Position numbers and translations under genes: made by a program | DNA from: JAGVJT01 sp964471225 | GTDB lineage: Bacteria > Pseudomonadota > Gammaproteobacteria > Legionellales > Legionellaceae | Reading direction: 5' to 3' | DNA: 28,211 nt | Assembly (NCBI GenBank): GCA_964471225.1 | Contig: CAYYEZ010000044.1 | Coordinates: forward strand, 1 to 28,211 | Notes under the pieces: model-generated | What the model was told of the DNA's origin: nothing | Seen by the model: the letters and a program-made list of their open reading frames with translations, nothing else | Databases searched by the model: none | In this document: positions 17,051 to 24,181 of the stretch, piece after piece | Layout of the letters: every line of letters starts with the position of its first letter | Numbering within the stretch: position 1 is the stretch's first letter

Positions 17051-17108
17051 ATCACTCTCGACATCTTAAGGAAAGAGCAAAGTCTAACAAAATTGAAGGG
17101 GTTAAGCC

Positions 17109-17450
17109 ATGAAAATGATTACTGCTATCATTAAGCCTTTTAAATTAGATGATGTGCATGAGGCTCTATTAGAAATAGGTATCCCTGGGATCACGATTTC
17201 AGAAACCAGAGGTTTTGGGCGCCAAAAAGGTCATACAGAGCTTTATCGTGGTGCGGAGTATGTCGTTGATTTTTTACCAAAGATAAAAATAGAGCTATTG
17301 TTACCTGATAAAATGGTTGAGGCAGCGATCGATACTATCTGTAAAGCGGCTTATACGGGCAAAGTTGGAGATGGTAAAATCTATGTTTATGATATCGAGC
17401 AAGTCGTTAGAGTGAGGACGGGAGAGATGGGTGAGGATGCTTTAAGTTGA
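17109..17450 (+). CDS. glnK: Nitrogen regulatory protein P-II
   Basis: This 113-residue protein is a trimeric PII signal protein that senses 2-oxoglutarate, ATP/ADP and, through uridylylation, glutamine. The T-loop is intact: GHTELYRGAEYVVDFLPK with the modifiable Y51. The PII signatures at TRGFGRQKG and the C-terminal TGKVGDGKIYVYDIEQV are present. Protein sequence alone does not separate GlnB from GlnK. The location beside ubiK-comM argues for GlnK, as in Pseudomonas, but no amtB follows. Instead the coding end overlaps the opposite gene by 44 nt. A GAAGGGG ribosome site precedes the ATG. I see no sigma54 -24/-12 promoter in the 58-nt upstream gap. The symbol glnB would be equally defensible. 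Confidence 0.92.
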   Translation: MKMITAIIKPFKLDDVHEALLEIGIPGITISETRGFGRQKGHTELYRGAEYVVDFLPKIKIELLLPDKMVEAAIDTICKAAYTGKVGDGKIYVYDIEQVVRVRTGEMGEDALS

Positions 17451-18006
17451 ACCATATAACTGATTGCTCTGTAATGACGCCATCTAGAGGAATGTCCCAA
17501 GTGTCACAAGGTATTTGCTCCGGGTGGTACTGAAAAGCATACGCAACGCCGATAATTTTTTTAGGTTTTTGATGCATTAATGCCTTATCGTAGTAGCCTT
17601 TCCCTCGGCCAAGTCGAGCCCCCCTGATATCAAATGCGACAAGTGGCATGAAAAGAATATCTAACGATTCAATTGGAAAAGGTTCTTGACGTGTTGGTTC
17701 AGGAATTTTAAAACGATTGAGTGCTAAGCGATCGTGCTTTTCGAACTCTACAAAATTTAATGTTTCGCCGGGTTGAATAACCGGAAGATAGATTTGCTTC
17801 TGTTGTCTAAGGGCATTGAGTAATATCTGGTGTGTATCAATTTCTTTGTCTATAGCTTGGTAGAGTGCGATATGTTGTGCATTTTTGTAAAGCTGAAGGG
17901 ATAAAATCCGCTCACAAACGCGTTGAGATGCTTGTATTTGAACAGTTGCATCCAGTGCGTTACGTTCTGAGAGATAGTGCTTGCGAATGTCTTCTTTTGT
18001 TTTCAT
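17407..18006 (-). CDS. ygfA: 5-formyltetrahydrofolate cyclo-ligase
   Basis: This 199-residue enzyme uses ATP to turn 5-formyl-THF into 5,10-methenyl-THF, returning the storage folate to the one-carbon pool. The family signature is visible at about 120-141: MPLVAFDIRGARLGRGKGYY followed by DK, with the ATP-binding GRGKGYYDK at 133-141. N-terminal KTKEDIRKHYLSERNAL matches the usual helix. Length is normal. The last 14 codons overlap the 3' end of the PII gene on the other strand. It diverges from icmT across 124 nt. A purine stretch sits too close to the ATG to be a good ribosome site. Confidence 0.92.
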   Translation of the reverse strand: MKTKEDIRKHYLSERNALDATVQIQASQRVCERILSLQLYKNAQHIALYQAIDKEIDTHQILLNALRQQKQIYLPVIQPGETLNFVEFEKHDRLALNRFKIPEPTRQEPFPIESLDILFMPLVAFDIRGARLGRGKGYYDKALMHQKPKKIIGVAYAFQYHPEQIPCDTWDIPLDGVITEQSVIWFNLKHPHPSLPSSL

Positions 18007-18028
18007 CTCTTTAGTCTAAAAGATCCAA

Positions 18029-18056
18029 TTGCATTCCGCTATAAGCTCGCTATACT
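18029..18056 (+). promoter_or_regulatory. Candidate sigma70 promoter for icmT-icmS
   Basis: TTGCAT (18029-18034), a 16-bp spacer and TATACT (18051-18056) form a plausible -35/-10 pair in the divergent gap before icmT. TATACT matches 5 of 6 consensus bases; the -35 is weaker. The start site would lie near 18063, giving a leader of about 68 nt. Confidence 0.45.
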
Positions 18057-18130
18057 TTAGCGAAGTCCTGATCTAAAAATCGCTCAACGTTGCATACGAA
18101 CGGACCTGAAAAATAAAAATGGAGGTGAGT

Positions 18131-18391
18131 ATGGCTGAAAATTTTGCGAGCTCAGCGCATTGGCGAGATTCAGCAAGAAGTGCACGTTTTTTTATGGTGG
18201 ATGCGCGGGCTGCGTTTCCCCTGTTTATTTTCCTTATGCATATTAGAATTTGGACTGGTGTTCTTGTTCTAGTTTCAGCAGTGTTCTTTGGTATTATTGA
18301 ACATTACGGTTTCACTGTGCCTGTTTTTCTGCGTTGGTTGCGTAATTTTTTCGCAGGCGGGGTGAAATCAGCAAGACCATGGTGGATATGA
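18131..18391 (+). CDS. icmT: IcmT, Dot/Icm type IVB secretion protein
   Basis: This 86-residue inner-membrane protein of the Dot/Icm apparatus is needed in Legionella for full virulence and for pore formation and egress. The N terminus MAEN..SAHWRDSARSARFF and the closing PWW are the IcmT pattern. One long hydrophobic stretch (about residues 28-58) spans the membrane. I chose ATG 18131 over ATG 18119 because GGAGGTGAG lies 6 nt before it and the length then equals Legionella IcmT (86). The stop overlaps the icmS start, so the two are translationally coupled. This is the first gene of the Dot/Icm block in this window. Confidence 0.95.
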   Translation: MAENFASSAHWRDSARSARFFMVDARAAFPLFIFLMHIRIWTGVLVLVSAVFFGIIEHYGFTVPVFLRWLRNFFAGGVKSARPWWI

Positions 18392-18735
18392 TGGCGACAG
18401 ATATTTCAACGAATATGGCATTGATTGCTCGCGGAATGAATGCCAAGTTTTATCTTAATGATAGATTTATCAGTTACGAAGAAGTTTTCTCATTGACTGG
18501 ATTGCTGCCTGCACTCGCACGAAGAGCAGATCAACTCTGTTCTCTTTGCTTAGGTTACGGGCTTGGAGTTTCATTTGAAGATGCTGAAAATGCTTTGCTG
18601 GGAATGCGTGTCATTTTTGATGAAGTGACACCGCGTTCACTTCGATTGCTCTATTTGACAGATATTCTTCATGAGATTATTCGAGGTGGAGTCAGTTCAG
18701 ATTACACCGCCTTAGATGAATTAATGTACGATTAG
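18391..18735 (+). CDS. icmS: IcmS, type IVB secretion adaptor/chaperone
   Basis: This small acidic cytoplasmic adaptor pairs with IcmW (not in the window) and binds the C-terminal region of DotL to recruit a subset of effectors. Sequence hallmarks are MNAKFYLNDRFISYEEVFS, RRADQLCSLCLGYGLG, RVIFDEVTPRSLRLLY and the terminal DYTALDELMYD, all very close to Legionella IcmS. I took ATG 18391, which gives 114 residues, exactly the Legionella length, with GGTGG 6 nt upstream. In-frame ATGs at 18379 and 18388 are alternatives. The start codon's A is the last base of the icmT TGA. A 180-nt regulatory gap follows, so icmT-icmS may form its own unit. Confidence 0.96.
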   Translation: MATDISTNMALIARGMNAKFYLNDRFISYEEVFSLTGLLPALARRADQLCSLCLGYGLGVSFEDAENALLGMRVIFDEVTPRSLRLLYLTDILHEIIRGGVSSDYTALDELMYD

Positions 18736-18740
18736 TGGTC

Positions 18741-18768
18741 ATATTGTAAATATATTGTAAATATATTG
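18741..18768 (+). repeat. 11-bp tandem repeat upstream of the icmR-position gene
   Basis: ATATTGTAAAT occurs twice head to tail (18741-18751 and 18752-18762), followed by a partial third copy ATATTG (18763-18768). The 11-bp period puts each copy on nearly the same face of the helix. It contains the CpxR-like half sites. Confidence 0.8.
18746..18761 (+). promoter_or_regulatory. CpxR-like binding site
   Basis: GTAAA (18746-18750), six bases, and GTAAA (18757-18761) match the CpxR consensus of two GTAAA half sites spaced 4-8 bases apart. CpxR is known to activate icmR and other dot/icm genes in Legionella, and this site lies upstream of the gene in the icmR position. Function is inferred, not shown. 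Confidence 0.5.
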
Positions 18769-18771
18769 AGT

Positions 18772-18788
18772 GTTAAGCTAATCTTAAG
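18772..18788 (+). promoter_or_regulatory. PmrA-like binding site
   Basis: GTTAAG, five bases (CTAAT) and CTTAAG form a direct repeat that matches the PmrA pattern YTTAAK-N5-YTTAAK at all but the first base. PmrA controls dot/icm genes and effectors in Legionella and Coxiella. A TAGATT at 18806-18811, 17 bp downstream, could serve as a -10 for a PmrA-activated promoter. Confidence 0.45.
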
Positions 18789-18820
18789 TTTATTTTTGCT
18801 AATCTTAGATTAGGAAGTTG

Positions 18821-18849
18821 TTGACGATTATAGGCAAATTGAGTTTAAT
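18821..18849 (+). promoter_or_regulatory. Sigma70 promoter for the icmR-position gene
   Basis: TTGACG (18821-18826), a 17-bp spacer and TTTAAT (18844-18849) match the consensus at 5 of 6 bases in each hexamer with ideal spacing. Transcription would start near 18856, leaving a 60-nt leader before ATG 18916. Confidence 0.6.
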
Positions 18850-18865
18850 CTTCGCATCTTGTTTT

Positions 18866-18884
18866 AATGATCGCTTTGATCATT
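18866..18884 (+). other. Hairpin in the leader of the icmR-position gene
   Basis: AATGATC and GATCATT pair perfectly (7 bp) around GCTTT. It would lie in the predicted 5' leader, about 30 nt before the start codon. It may affect mRNA stability or be fortuitous. Confidence 0.35.
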
Positions 18885-18915
18885 TTGTCGTGTTAGAACG
18901 TATAGAGGGTGTTGT

Positions 18916-19227
18916 ATGGCATATTCAGAGGGAAAAAGTAGTACGGCTTATATTGGTTTTTTTGAAGGGAAAACCGAAACCTCCTTGCCGACTGAGGCTG
19001 CTATTGATTTAGAGCGAGAACTTGGTAAGAGGCAACAGCATCTTAGTCATATGCCAAATAGAGAGGTGAATGAGCCCAAAGAGCAACAGATTCATCAGGC
19101 TCGTAACAAACTAAGAATGGTTGTAGGGATGATGTTATTGCCTCCTCTTGAGCCGCGTGTAAATAAAGCCGATACGACAGAAGTTGAGCAGAGTTCACAT
19201 GCAGTTTCTCTAGGCTCTTCATCCTGA
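18916..19227 (+). CDS. Small protein in the icmR position, candidate IcmQ chaperone (FIR type)
   Basis: This 103-residue ORF lies between icmS and icmQ, where Legionella pneumophila has icmR. A good ribosome site (AGAGGG, 7 nt before ATG) and a promoter upstream support expression. I see no sequence likeness to IcmR. That is expected: across Legionella and Coxiella this slot holds fast-diverging genes (FIR, functional homologues of icmR) whose products bind IcmQ. The chain is hydrophilic and charged, with likely amphipathic helices at about 27-46 (AAIDLERELGKRQQHL) and 54-76 (PKEQQIHQARNKLRMVVGMM), then a Ser-rich tail without predicted structure. No signal peptide or membrane helix. Role as IcmQ chaperone is inferred from position only. 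Confidence 0.65.
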   Translation: MAYSEGKSSTAYIGFFEGKTETSLPTEAAIDLERELGKRQQHLSHMPNREVNEPKEQQIHQARNKLRMVVGMMLLPPLEPRVNKADTTEVEQSSHAVSLGSSS

Positions 19228-19326
19228 AATTCATCCAAAAAGGGTATACTCATGTTATTTCAGAGTTAGCATTTTGAAGTTTCTTGAGTATATAATGATT
19301 CACAATAGTGATGTCTTCGGCCTGTG

Positions 19327-19908
19327 ATGAAAAAAAGCGAACTTACCAAAGAGCAAGTAGATGAGATTCTGAAGATTTTGGATGACTTGGTGTCCGAGGC
19401 GGGTTGGGATGCCTCAATGTTTTTACGTGTAATGAATAAGAGTTTGATAGCGCTACGAAATGATTTCGCAGCGAAGGCTGAGGCTGTATATCATCTTCAG
19501 AACACGAATGTTTCTTCACATCTTGCTAACCGTGTCGCTTTAAGGAGCGGGCAGCAAGAAGTTTATATCTCGCTTTATTCTGCTGATGGCGGAAATATGC
19601 AATCTTGGGAGCGGATTGTGTTGAATCTTCCCAAGCATATGATTTCTCGTCCAATCTATGCGAGTGAAGAAGATATAAACCAGATGATTCGTCATAAAGA
19701 CAATAAAATAAATGAAGCATATGTTTCAGTGTGTATTAATCAAACAGACATTCTCTCTCTCGGCGATAAAACACCTTATGATAAATTAGGTAAAGCGCTA
19801 ATGACACTGAAAGATAGATCGGTTCTTCTAGCTAATATTAATCGTTTTGTTCACTCCTCTGGTGTCTATTTTCTTGAGCATGGCCGTTTAATAAAACAAG
19901 AAGATTAA
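19327..19908 (+). CDS. icmQ: IcmQ, Dot/Icm pore-forming protein
   Basis: This 193-residue protein matches IcmQ through its length: SSHLANRVALRSGQQEVYIS, LYSADGG.MQSWERIVLNLP, MISRPIYASEED, NEAYVSVCINQTDIL and RFVHSSGVYFLEHGRLIK all parallel Legionella IcmQ (191 residues). IcmQ inserts into membranes through its N-terminal helices and binds NAD+ through its C-terminal domain. An IcmR-type chaperone keeps it soluble. GTG 19324 sits directly before ATG 19327, and I took the ATG. The ribosome site is unusually poor for this operon. A TATAAT at 19291-19296 in the 99-nt upstream gap could be a -10, but no good -35 goes with it. Confidence 0.96.
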   Translation: MKKSELTKEQVDEILKILDDLVSEAGWDASMFLRVMNKSLIALRNDFAAKAEAVYHLQNTNVSSHLANRVALRSGQQEVYISLYSADGGNMQSWERIVLNLPKHMISRPIYASEEDINQMIRHKDNKINEAYVSVCINQTDILSLGDKTPYDKLGKALMTLKDRSVLLANINRFVHSSGVYFLEHGRLIKQED

Positions 19909-19971
19909 AGGCTGATCCGTTCGTCTAGGCCCAAAGCCAAGAAAGAAGCATGCTCTCGTGCTAATGACCTA

Positions 19972-20002
19972 TTGACATCGCCTTGTAAGATCCAGCTATA
20001 CT
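19972..20002 (+). promoter_or_regulatory. Candidate promoter for icmP-icmO
   Basis: A perfect TTGACA (19972-19977) and TATACT (19997-20002, 5 of 6) stand in the 124-nt gap after icmQ. The 19-bp spacer is longer than the ideal 17, which lowers confidence. icmP starts at 20033, giving a short leader. Confidence 0.45.
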
Positions 20003-20032
20003 GTACCTATTGATTTTGAACGTTGATGAAGT

Positions 20033-21181
20033 ATGGCGCAGCAGCAACAACAAGGCGGTGGTAATGACAGTGGTATGGGGCCAATTTGGATAGCTGTGCT
20101 TCTGTTTGTTACGATTTTTCTGGTTTGGTCGCTTGCTCGTGCACAGATTGTTCGATTCATTTTTTTCTTTAATTTGCTTCAAGCCAAGTTAGTGGCTTTA
20201 GTTTTAGGGCCTGGCTTCTTAGATATTGACATTAATTGGATGAACACTGTTGATCCCGGCTCTGTGGAGTGGGGGCAGCTTGTCTCCTCGACTGTACATA
20301 TTGGATCTTATGTACGGTATCCGTTTTGTTTTTTACTTGGCGTGCTGGCGCTCGTTTTGTTTCAGTCTGATGTCACACGAAAATTTCGACGCGCTCACAA
20401 TATGAAAACACTACGAGCACAGGAGCAAAAAAACTGGACATGTATTATGCCGGTAGTGAATGAGGATTTAGCGAAAACCGATATTAATACTGGCCCGTGG
20501 GCGATGGCTTTGAACCCTTTAGAGTTCGCGCGTAAAAATAATTTACTGAAAAAAGAAGATCCGTTGCTCGATATGGCACCAGGAACCAAGAAAAGTCCGG
20601 GAGAGGAGTGGACAGCTGGCATTCGAAAGATTGATGCGAAGCGAATCTTTACCGCGCAGCTTGGCCCTGTTTGGGAGGGCTTCGATAAGGCCCCCCCTCA
20701 GGCGCGCGCTATGGCTGCTGTTTTTATGGCACGAATGAATCGTGACAGACAGGGTGCGTCAATGATTTTAGATACTCTTGTCAAAACAGCAGTTCAAGGC
20801 AAGCCAAACTACGATATTGCAAACGCCATCCTCAAAAAACATCAAGAAGTTGAAATCGTGCAGGAGGTACTGCAAAAACATGCTTATTTGTTGACAGTCA
20901 TGGCCTCCCTTTTACAGGCTTCTCGTCAAGATGGTGTCGTTCCGAGTGCTGAATTTTTATGGTTGAAGTTGTTTGATAGACGATTGTGGTATATGTTAAA
21001 TTGCATCGGGCGACAAACACCGTATGCGGAAGTCGCAGGGCCGTTTGCGCATTGGCGGGCTGAACAAACTTTGGGGCGGCGCTCTCTTGTGCCAATGGTT
21101 GATGAGGCCATCCGCGCTTTGGAAATTGCAGTCAAAGAAGTGAAGCTTTCACCTAAAGAACTACAAGGATTGACCCCATAA
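20033..21181 (+). CDS. icmP: IcmP/DotM, coupling-complex inner-membrane protein
   Basis: This 382-residue protein of the type IV coupling complex sits with DotL and helps recognise effectors with acidic Glu-rich signals. Two membrane helices are seen at about 17-35 and 93-111, then a large cytoplasmic domain. The N terminus starts with MAQQQQQ, followed by MGPIWI and FFNLLQAKLVAL, as in Legionella DotM. The cytoplasmic part contains NWTCIMPVVNEDLAKTD, GPWAMALNPLEFARK and FTAQLGPVWEGF, all family-like. It has a short low-complexity Gln/Gly N terminus. The ribosome site is weak. Its stop codon shares one base with the start of icmO (TAATG). Confidence 0.96.
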   Translation: MAQQQQQGGGNDSGMGPIWIAVLLFVTIFLVWSLARAQIVRFIFFFNLLQAKLVALVLGPGFLDIDINWMNTVDPGSVEWGQLVSSTVHIGSYVRYPFCFLLGVLALVLFQSDVTRKFRRAHNMKTLRAQEQKNWTCIMPVVNEDLAKTDINTGPWAMALNPLEFARKNNLLKKEDPLLDMAPGTKKSPGEEWTAGIRKIDAKRIFTAQLGPVWEGFDKAPPQARAMAAVFMARMNRDRQGASMILDTLVKTAVQGKPNYDIANAILKKHQEVEIVQEVLQKHAYLLTVMASLLQASRQDGVVPSAEFLWLKLFDRRLWYMLNCIGRQTPYAEVAGPFAHWRAEQTLGRRSLVPMVDEAIRALEIAVKEVKLSPKELQGLTP

Positions 21182-23523
21182 TGCGAGGGATAGAACAACG
21201 TCACGAAATTGACCCTACCCAGCTTCTGCGAGATACGCGGACGCTCGGTAAACGCATCAGCGATTTTTTTTCAAAACCTGCAAACATTTCTGTTGTTATT
21301 TTTTCCCTCATGGTCATCGCCTATGTTGTCCCTGAAGTTGCTTTTCTTATGCTGGTTATTGGCTCCATTTCGTTTGCTTACACTTTCTCTAGAAAGCAGA
21401 AGCTACCTTTCAGACTCCCTAAAGTCGCGCACGCCAAAGATTACAATGACCTAAAGCCGGGTATAAAAACACCCAATATTTCTCGCGGGATTGCCTTTTT
21501 TGGTAATGACATCAAAACTAATGAAGAACTTTGGTTTGCTAATGAGGACATGCGAACTCACGTTTTAATTTTCGGCTCTACGGGAAGCGGTAAAACAGAA
21601 GCGCTTGTCTCGATTGCTTTTAATGCATTAGCACAAGGAAGTGGATTCATTTACGTAGATGGGAAAGGCGATAACTCACTCTATGCAAAAATATTCTCTA
21701 TGGTTCGTAGCATGGGACGCGAAGACGATCTCTTGCTAATCAATTTCATGACCGGTGCTAGAGACATTGTTGGTCCTCAAGAAAAACGACTATCTAATAC
21801 CATGAATCCCTTTTGCCAAGGTTCTTCTAGCATGTTGACTCAGCTCGTGGTCAATTTGATGGGAGGCTCTCAGCAGCAAGGCGGTGATGGAGATATGTGG
21901 AAAGGACGGGCAATCGCATTTGTGGAAGCATTGATGCGTCTTTTAGTCTATATGCGCGATGACGGCGCCATTTTATTAGATGCAAACACAATTCGTAACT
22001 ATTTTGACCTAGGTCGGCTGGAGTCGATAGTTGTGGATAAAATTTTTCCACGAGATGATCAGGAGAGTGTGAGTATCGAGAATGTGCCGAAATTGGTGAC
22101 CGACCCATTACGTAACTACTTAAATACTTTACCTGGTTATAATAAAGAGAAAAAAGGCAAGCAAGTTTCACAAGTACTTGAGCAGCATGGCTTTATCACT
22201 ATGCAGCTTGTTAGAAGTTTCTCATCACTGGCTGATACGTACGGACACATCATTCGAACTAATCTCGCGGAAGTTGATTTTAAAGATGTGGTGTTAAATC
22301 GACGTATTTTAGTAGTTTTGCTTCCCGCATTGGAAAAGTCTCCAGATGAATTAGCAAACCTTGGCAAAATTATTGTGGCTTCACTAAAAGCAATGATGGC
22401 GGCTGGATTAGGCGATGAGGTTGAAGGGGATTATCGCGATGTGATTGAAAGAAAGCCAACCACTGCGCCGACTCCTTATCTTTGTATTTTAGATGAGTAC
22501 GGATACTACGCCGTTCAGGGCTTTGCTGTAGTGCCTGCTCAGGCAAGGTCGCTTGGATTTTCGGCAATTTTTGCAGGACAGGATTTACCTGCGTTTCAGA
22601 AGTCTTCGAAAGAAGAGGCTGCGTCTATTGGTGCAAATACAAACATTAAAATTTGTATGAAACTTGAAGATCCAACAGAAACTTGGGATTTTTTCACGAA
22701 AACTGCTGGTGAAGCTTATGTGACTAAAGTAGATTCTTTTCAGACGAAAGAAACCAGTATTGCGAATACTTATATGGATACGAAAAGCTCTTCTTTCGAA
22801 AAGCGCGCGCGTGTAGATTTATTAGATCTAAAAGATCAAAGTGAAGGTGAGGCACATATTTTCTTCAAGTCTAAGATTGTGCGTGCACGCATGTTTTATG
22901 CTAATCCGTCTCCTGTTGCACGACTAAAAATCAATCAATTTTTGAAAGTAGAACCTCCACCGGATTCGTATATTAAAAAGCTCAATACACAACTTTACTC
23001 CTTCCAAAATGTGATTGAAGCTGGTGATTTTCATATGCAAATCAAAGAATACTCTGAGGAAATTGATGTGATCTCGACCTTGTTGCAAGAGTCGACTGTG
23101 GCCGATCCAATTGAGCGTTCGGTGGGGGCGCTAATTTCTTTTTATAAGCGAAACCAGCCTGAAGAGGTCTCAGAAATTGTGCAAGAGGTTGTGCAAGGGA
23201 CCATTACTATTTTTAGTGAACTAGAATATCCATCAAATTTACCACCGCTCTTGTCGCCTGATATTCAACGTTTTTCTCAGCCACTCTTGCAGATTAATGA
23301 AACCCGAAATGATCTCATGCTAATCGAGCAATACGCTGGAGAAAAAGAAAAACTATCTGGAACGATTGCTAATGAAGTCATTAAAGATTTACAAGCAGCA
23401 ACGCACTATCCTCCAGATGATCGAGAACTTTTAGATACAACCGTTATCTTGGATGCGGTAAAGACAATTTGCGAGCGTATTCGGGAAGAGCGTCAGGCTG
23501 GCACACAAACTGAAATAGAATAA
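21181..23523 (+). CDS. icmO: IcmO/DotL, type IV coupling protein ATPase
   Basis: This 780-residue ATPase drives substrate entry into the Dot/Icm channel and belongs to the VirD4/TraG-like coupling proteins. Two N-terminal membrane helices lie at about 36-69. Walker A is GSTGSGKT at 132-139 and Walker B is CILDEYGYY with D438 and E439. The C-terminal 190 residues are the extended, charged region that in Legionella binds IcmS, IcmW, LvgA and DotN. Size agrees with Legionella DotL (783). ATG 21181 overlaps the icmP stop by one base, so the pair is coupled. A 70-93 nt gap then precedes icmN. Confidence 0.97.
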   Translation: MRGIEQRHEIDPTQLLRDTRTLGKRISDFFSKPANISVVIFSLMVIAYVVPEVAFLMLVIGSISFAYTFSRKQKLPFRLPKVAHAKDYNDLKPGIKTPNISRGIAFFGNDIKTNEELWFANEDMRTHVLIFGSTGSGKTEALVSIAFNALAQGSGFIYVDGKGDNSLYAKIFSMVRSMGREDDLLLINFMTGARDIVGPQEKRLSNTMNPFCQGSSSMLTQLVVNLMGGSQQQGGDGDMWKGRAIAFVEALMRLLVYMRDDGAILLDANTIRNYFDLGRLESIVVDKIFPRDDQESVSIENVPKLVTDPLRNYLNTLPGYNKEKKGKQVSQVLEQHGFITMQLVRSFSSLADTYGHIIRTNLAEVDFKDVVLNRRILVVLLPALEKSPDELANLGKIIVASLKAMMAAGLGDEVEGDYRDVIERKPTTAPTPYLCILDEYGYYAVQGFAVVPAQARSLGFSAIFAGQDLPAFQKSSKEEAASIGANTNIKICMKLEDPTETWDFFTKTAGEAYVTKVDSFQTKETSIANTYMDTKSSSFEKRARVDLLDLKDQSEGEAHIFFKSKIVRARMFYANPSPVARLKINQFLKVEPPPDSYIKKLNTQLYSFQNVIEAGDFHMQIKEYSEEIDVISTLLQESTVADPIERSVGALISFYKRNQPEEVSEIVQEVVQGTITIFSELEYPSNLPPLLSPDIQRFSQPLLQINETRNDLMLIEQYAGEKEKLSGTIANEVIKDLQAATHYPPDDRELLDTTVILDAVKTICERIREERQAGTQTEIE

Positions 23524-23616
23524 TTTTTGTTTTCAAGCTCTTGTATCTGGAGCGTTTGTATGGTTCCATTTTAGCATGCGCGTGCGGTTGGGATGGTCAA
23601 TTTGAAATTAGGATTT

Positions 23617-24165
23617 ATGAAAAACCAATGGATGAGTGTCCTGGCATTAGCTTTCCTTTGTTTAAGCGGTTGTCAAAGATCTCAGAGCTCTTTATCCGAG
23701 TTAGATGACTCTCGCTTACCCACGAGTGTGGCTGGCGCAAGTGATGCTCAGATCGATTTTTTGCAAAAACGCCTTCACCAAAAAAATATTAAAATTGTGA
23801 ATATGGGAGATGAATACTTAATTAGTATTCCTGCTAGTTTGATTTTTGCAGATCAGTCTCCAAAGATACAATGGAAATCTTATGCTGTTTTGAATGAAAT
23901 TGCATGTTACCTTAGACAATATAGAAAGGTAGCTGTTCAGGTGACAACCTACGTGAGTCCATATGCGTCTGAAAGACGACAGGTTTCACTATCTGTTGCG
24001 AGATCTGAAGCGGTTTCAAATTATTTATGGTCGCAAGGCATTGATGGTCGCTTGATTGTGGCACATGGTCAGGGCAGTCAAAAACCTGTTGTTGTGAAAA
24101 ATCCGCCAACTGACAAAGATCAAAATGCACGAGTTGAAATTACTTTCAGAAGAGTAGAGGCGTGA
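23617..24165 (+). CDS. icmN: IcmN/DotK, OmpA-like outer-membrane lipoprotein
   Basis: This 182-residue lipoprotein is part of the Dot/Icm outer-membrane core disk. A signal peptide ends in the lipobox LSGC (residues 16-19), giving lipidation at C19. The rest is an OmpA-like peptidoglycan-binding domain with YLISIPASLIFADQSP, the helix ARSEAVSNYLWSQGID and the closing NARVEITFRR. All are shared with Legionella DotK. I chose ATG 23617, preceded by TTAGGA, because it gives a compact basic n-region. ATG 23593, eight codons earlier, gives 190 residues, nearer the Legionella length, and remains possible. icmM follows after 16 nt. Confidence 0.94.
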   Translation: MKNQWMSVLALAFLCLSGCQRSQSSLSELDDSRLPTSVAGASDAQIDFLQKRLHQKNIKIVNMGDEYLISIPASLIFADQSPKIQWKSYAVLNEIACYLRQYRKVAVQVTTYVSPYASERRQVSLSVARSEAVSNYLWSQGIDGRLIVAHGQGSQKPVVVKNPPTDKDQNARVEITFRRVEA

Positions 24166-24181
24166 TGATATTGGGGACAAT

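Noticed and set aside
17060..17075. CTTAAG before the PII gene as a PmrA site
   Set aside because: Only a single half site. No second YTTAAK at the required 11-bp distance.
18007..18130. 6S RNA gene, often found beside the cyclo-ligase gene (ygfA)
   Set aside because: The gap to icmT is only 124 nt, shorter than a 6S RNA, and I see no long bulged hairpin there.
23524..23592. Terminator between icmO and icmN
   Set aside because: Only a 4-bp GCTC/GAGC stem with a long loop and no T-run after it.
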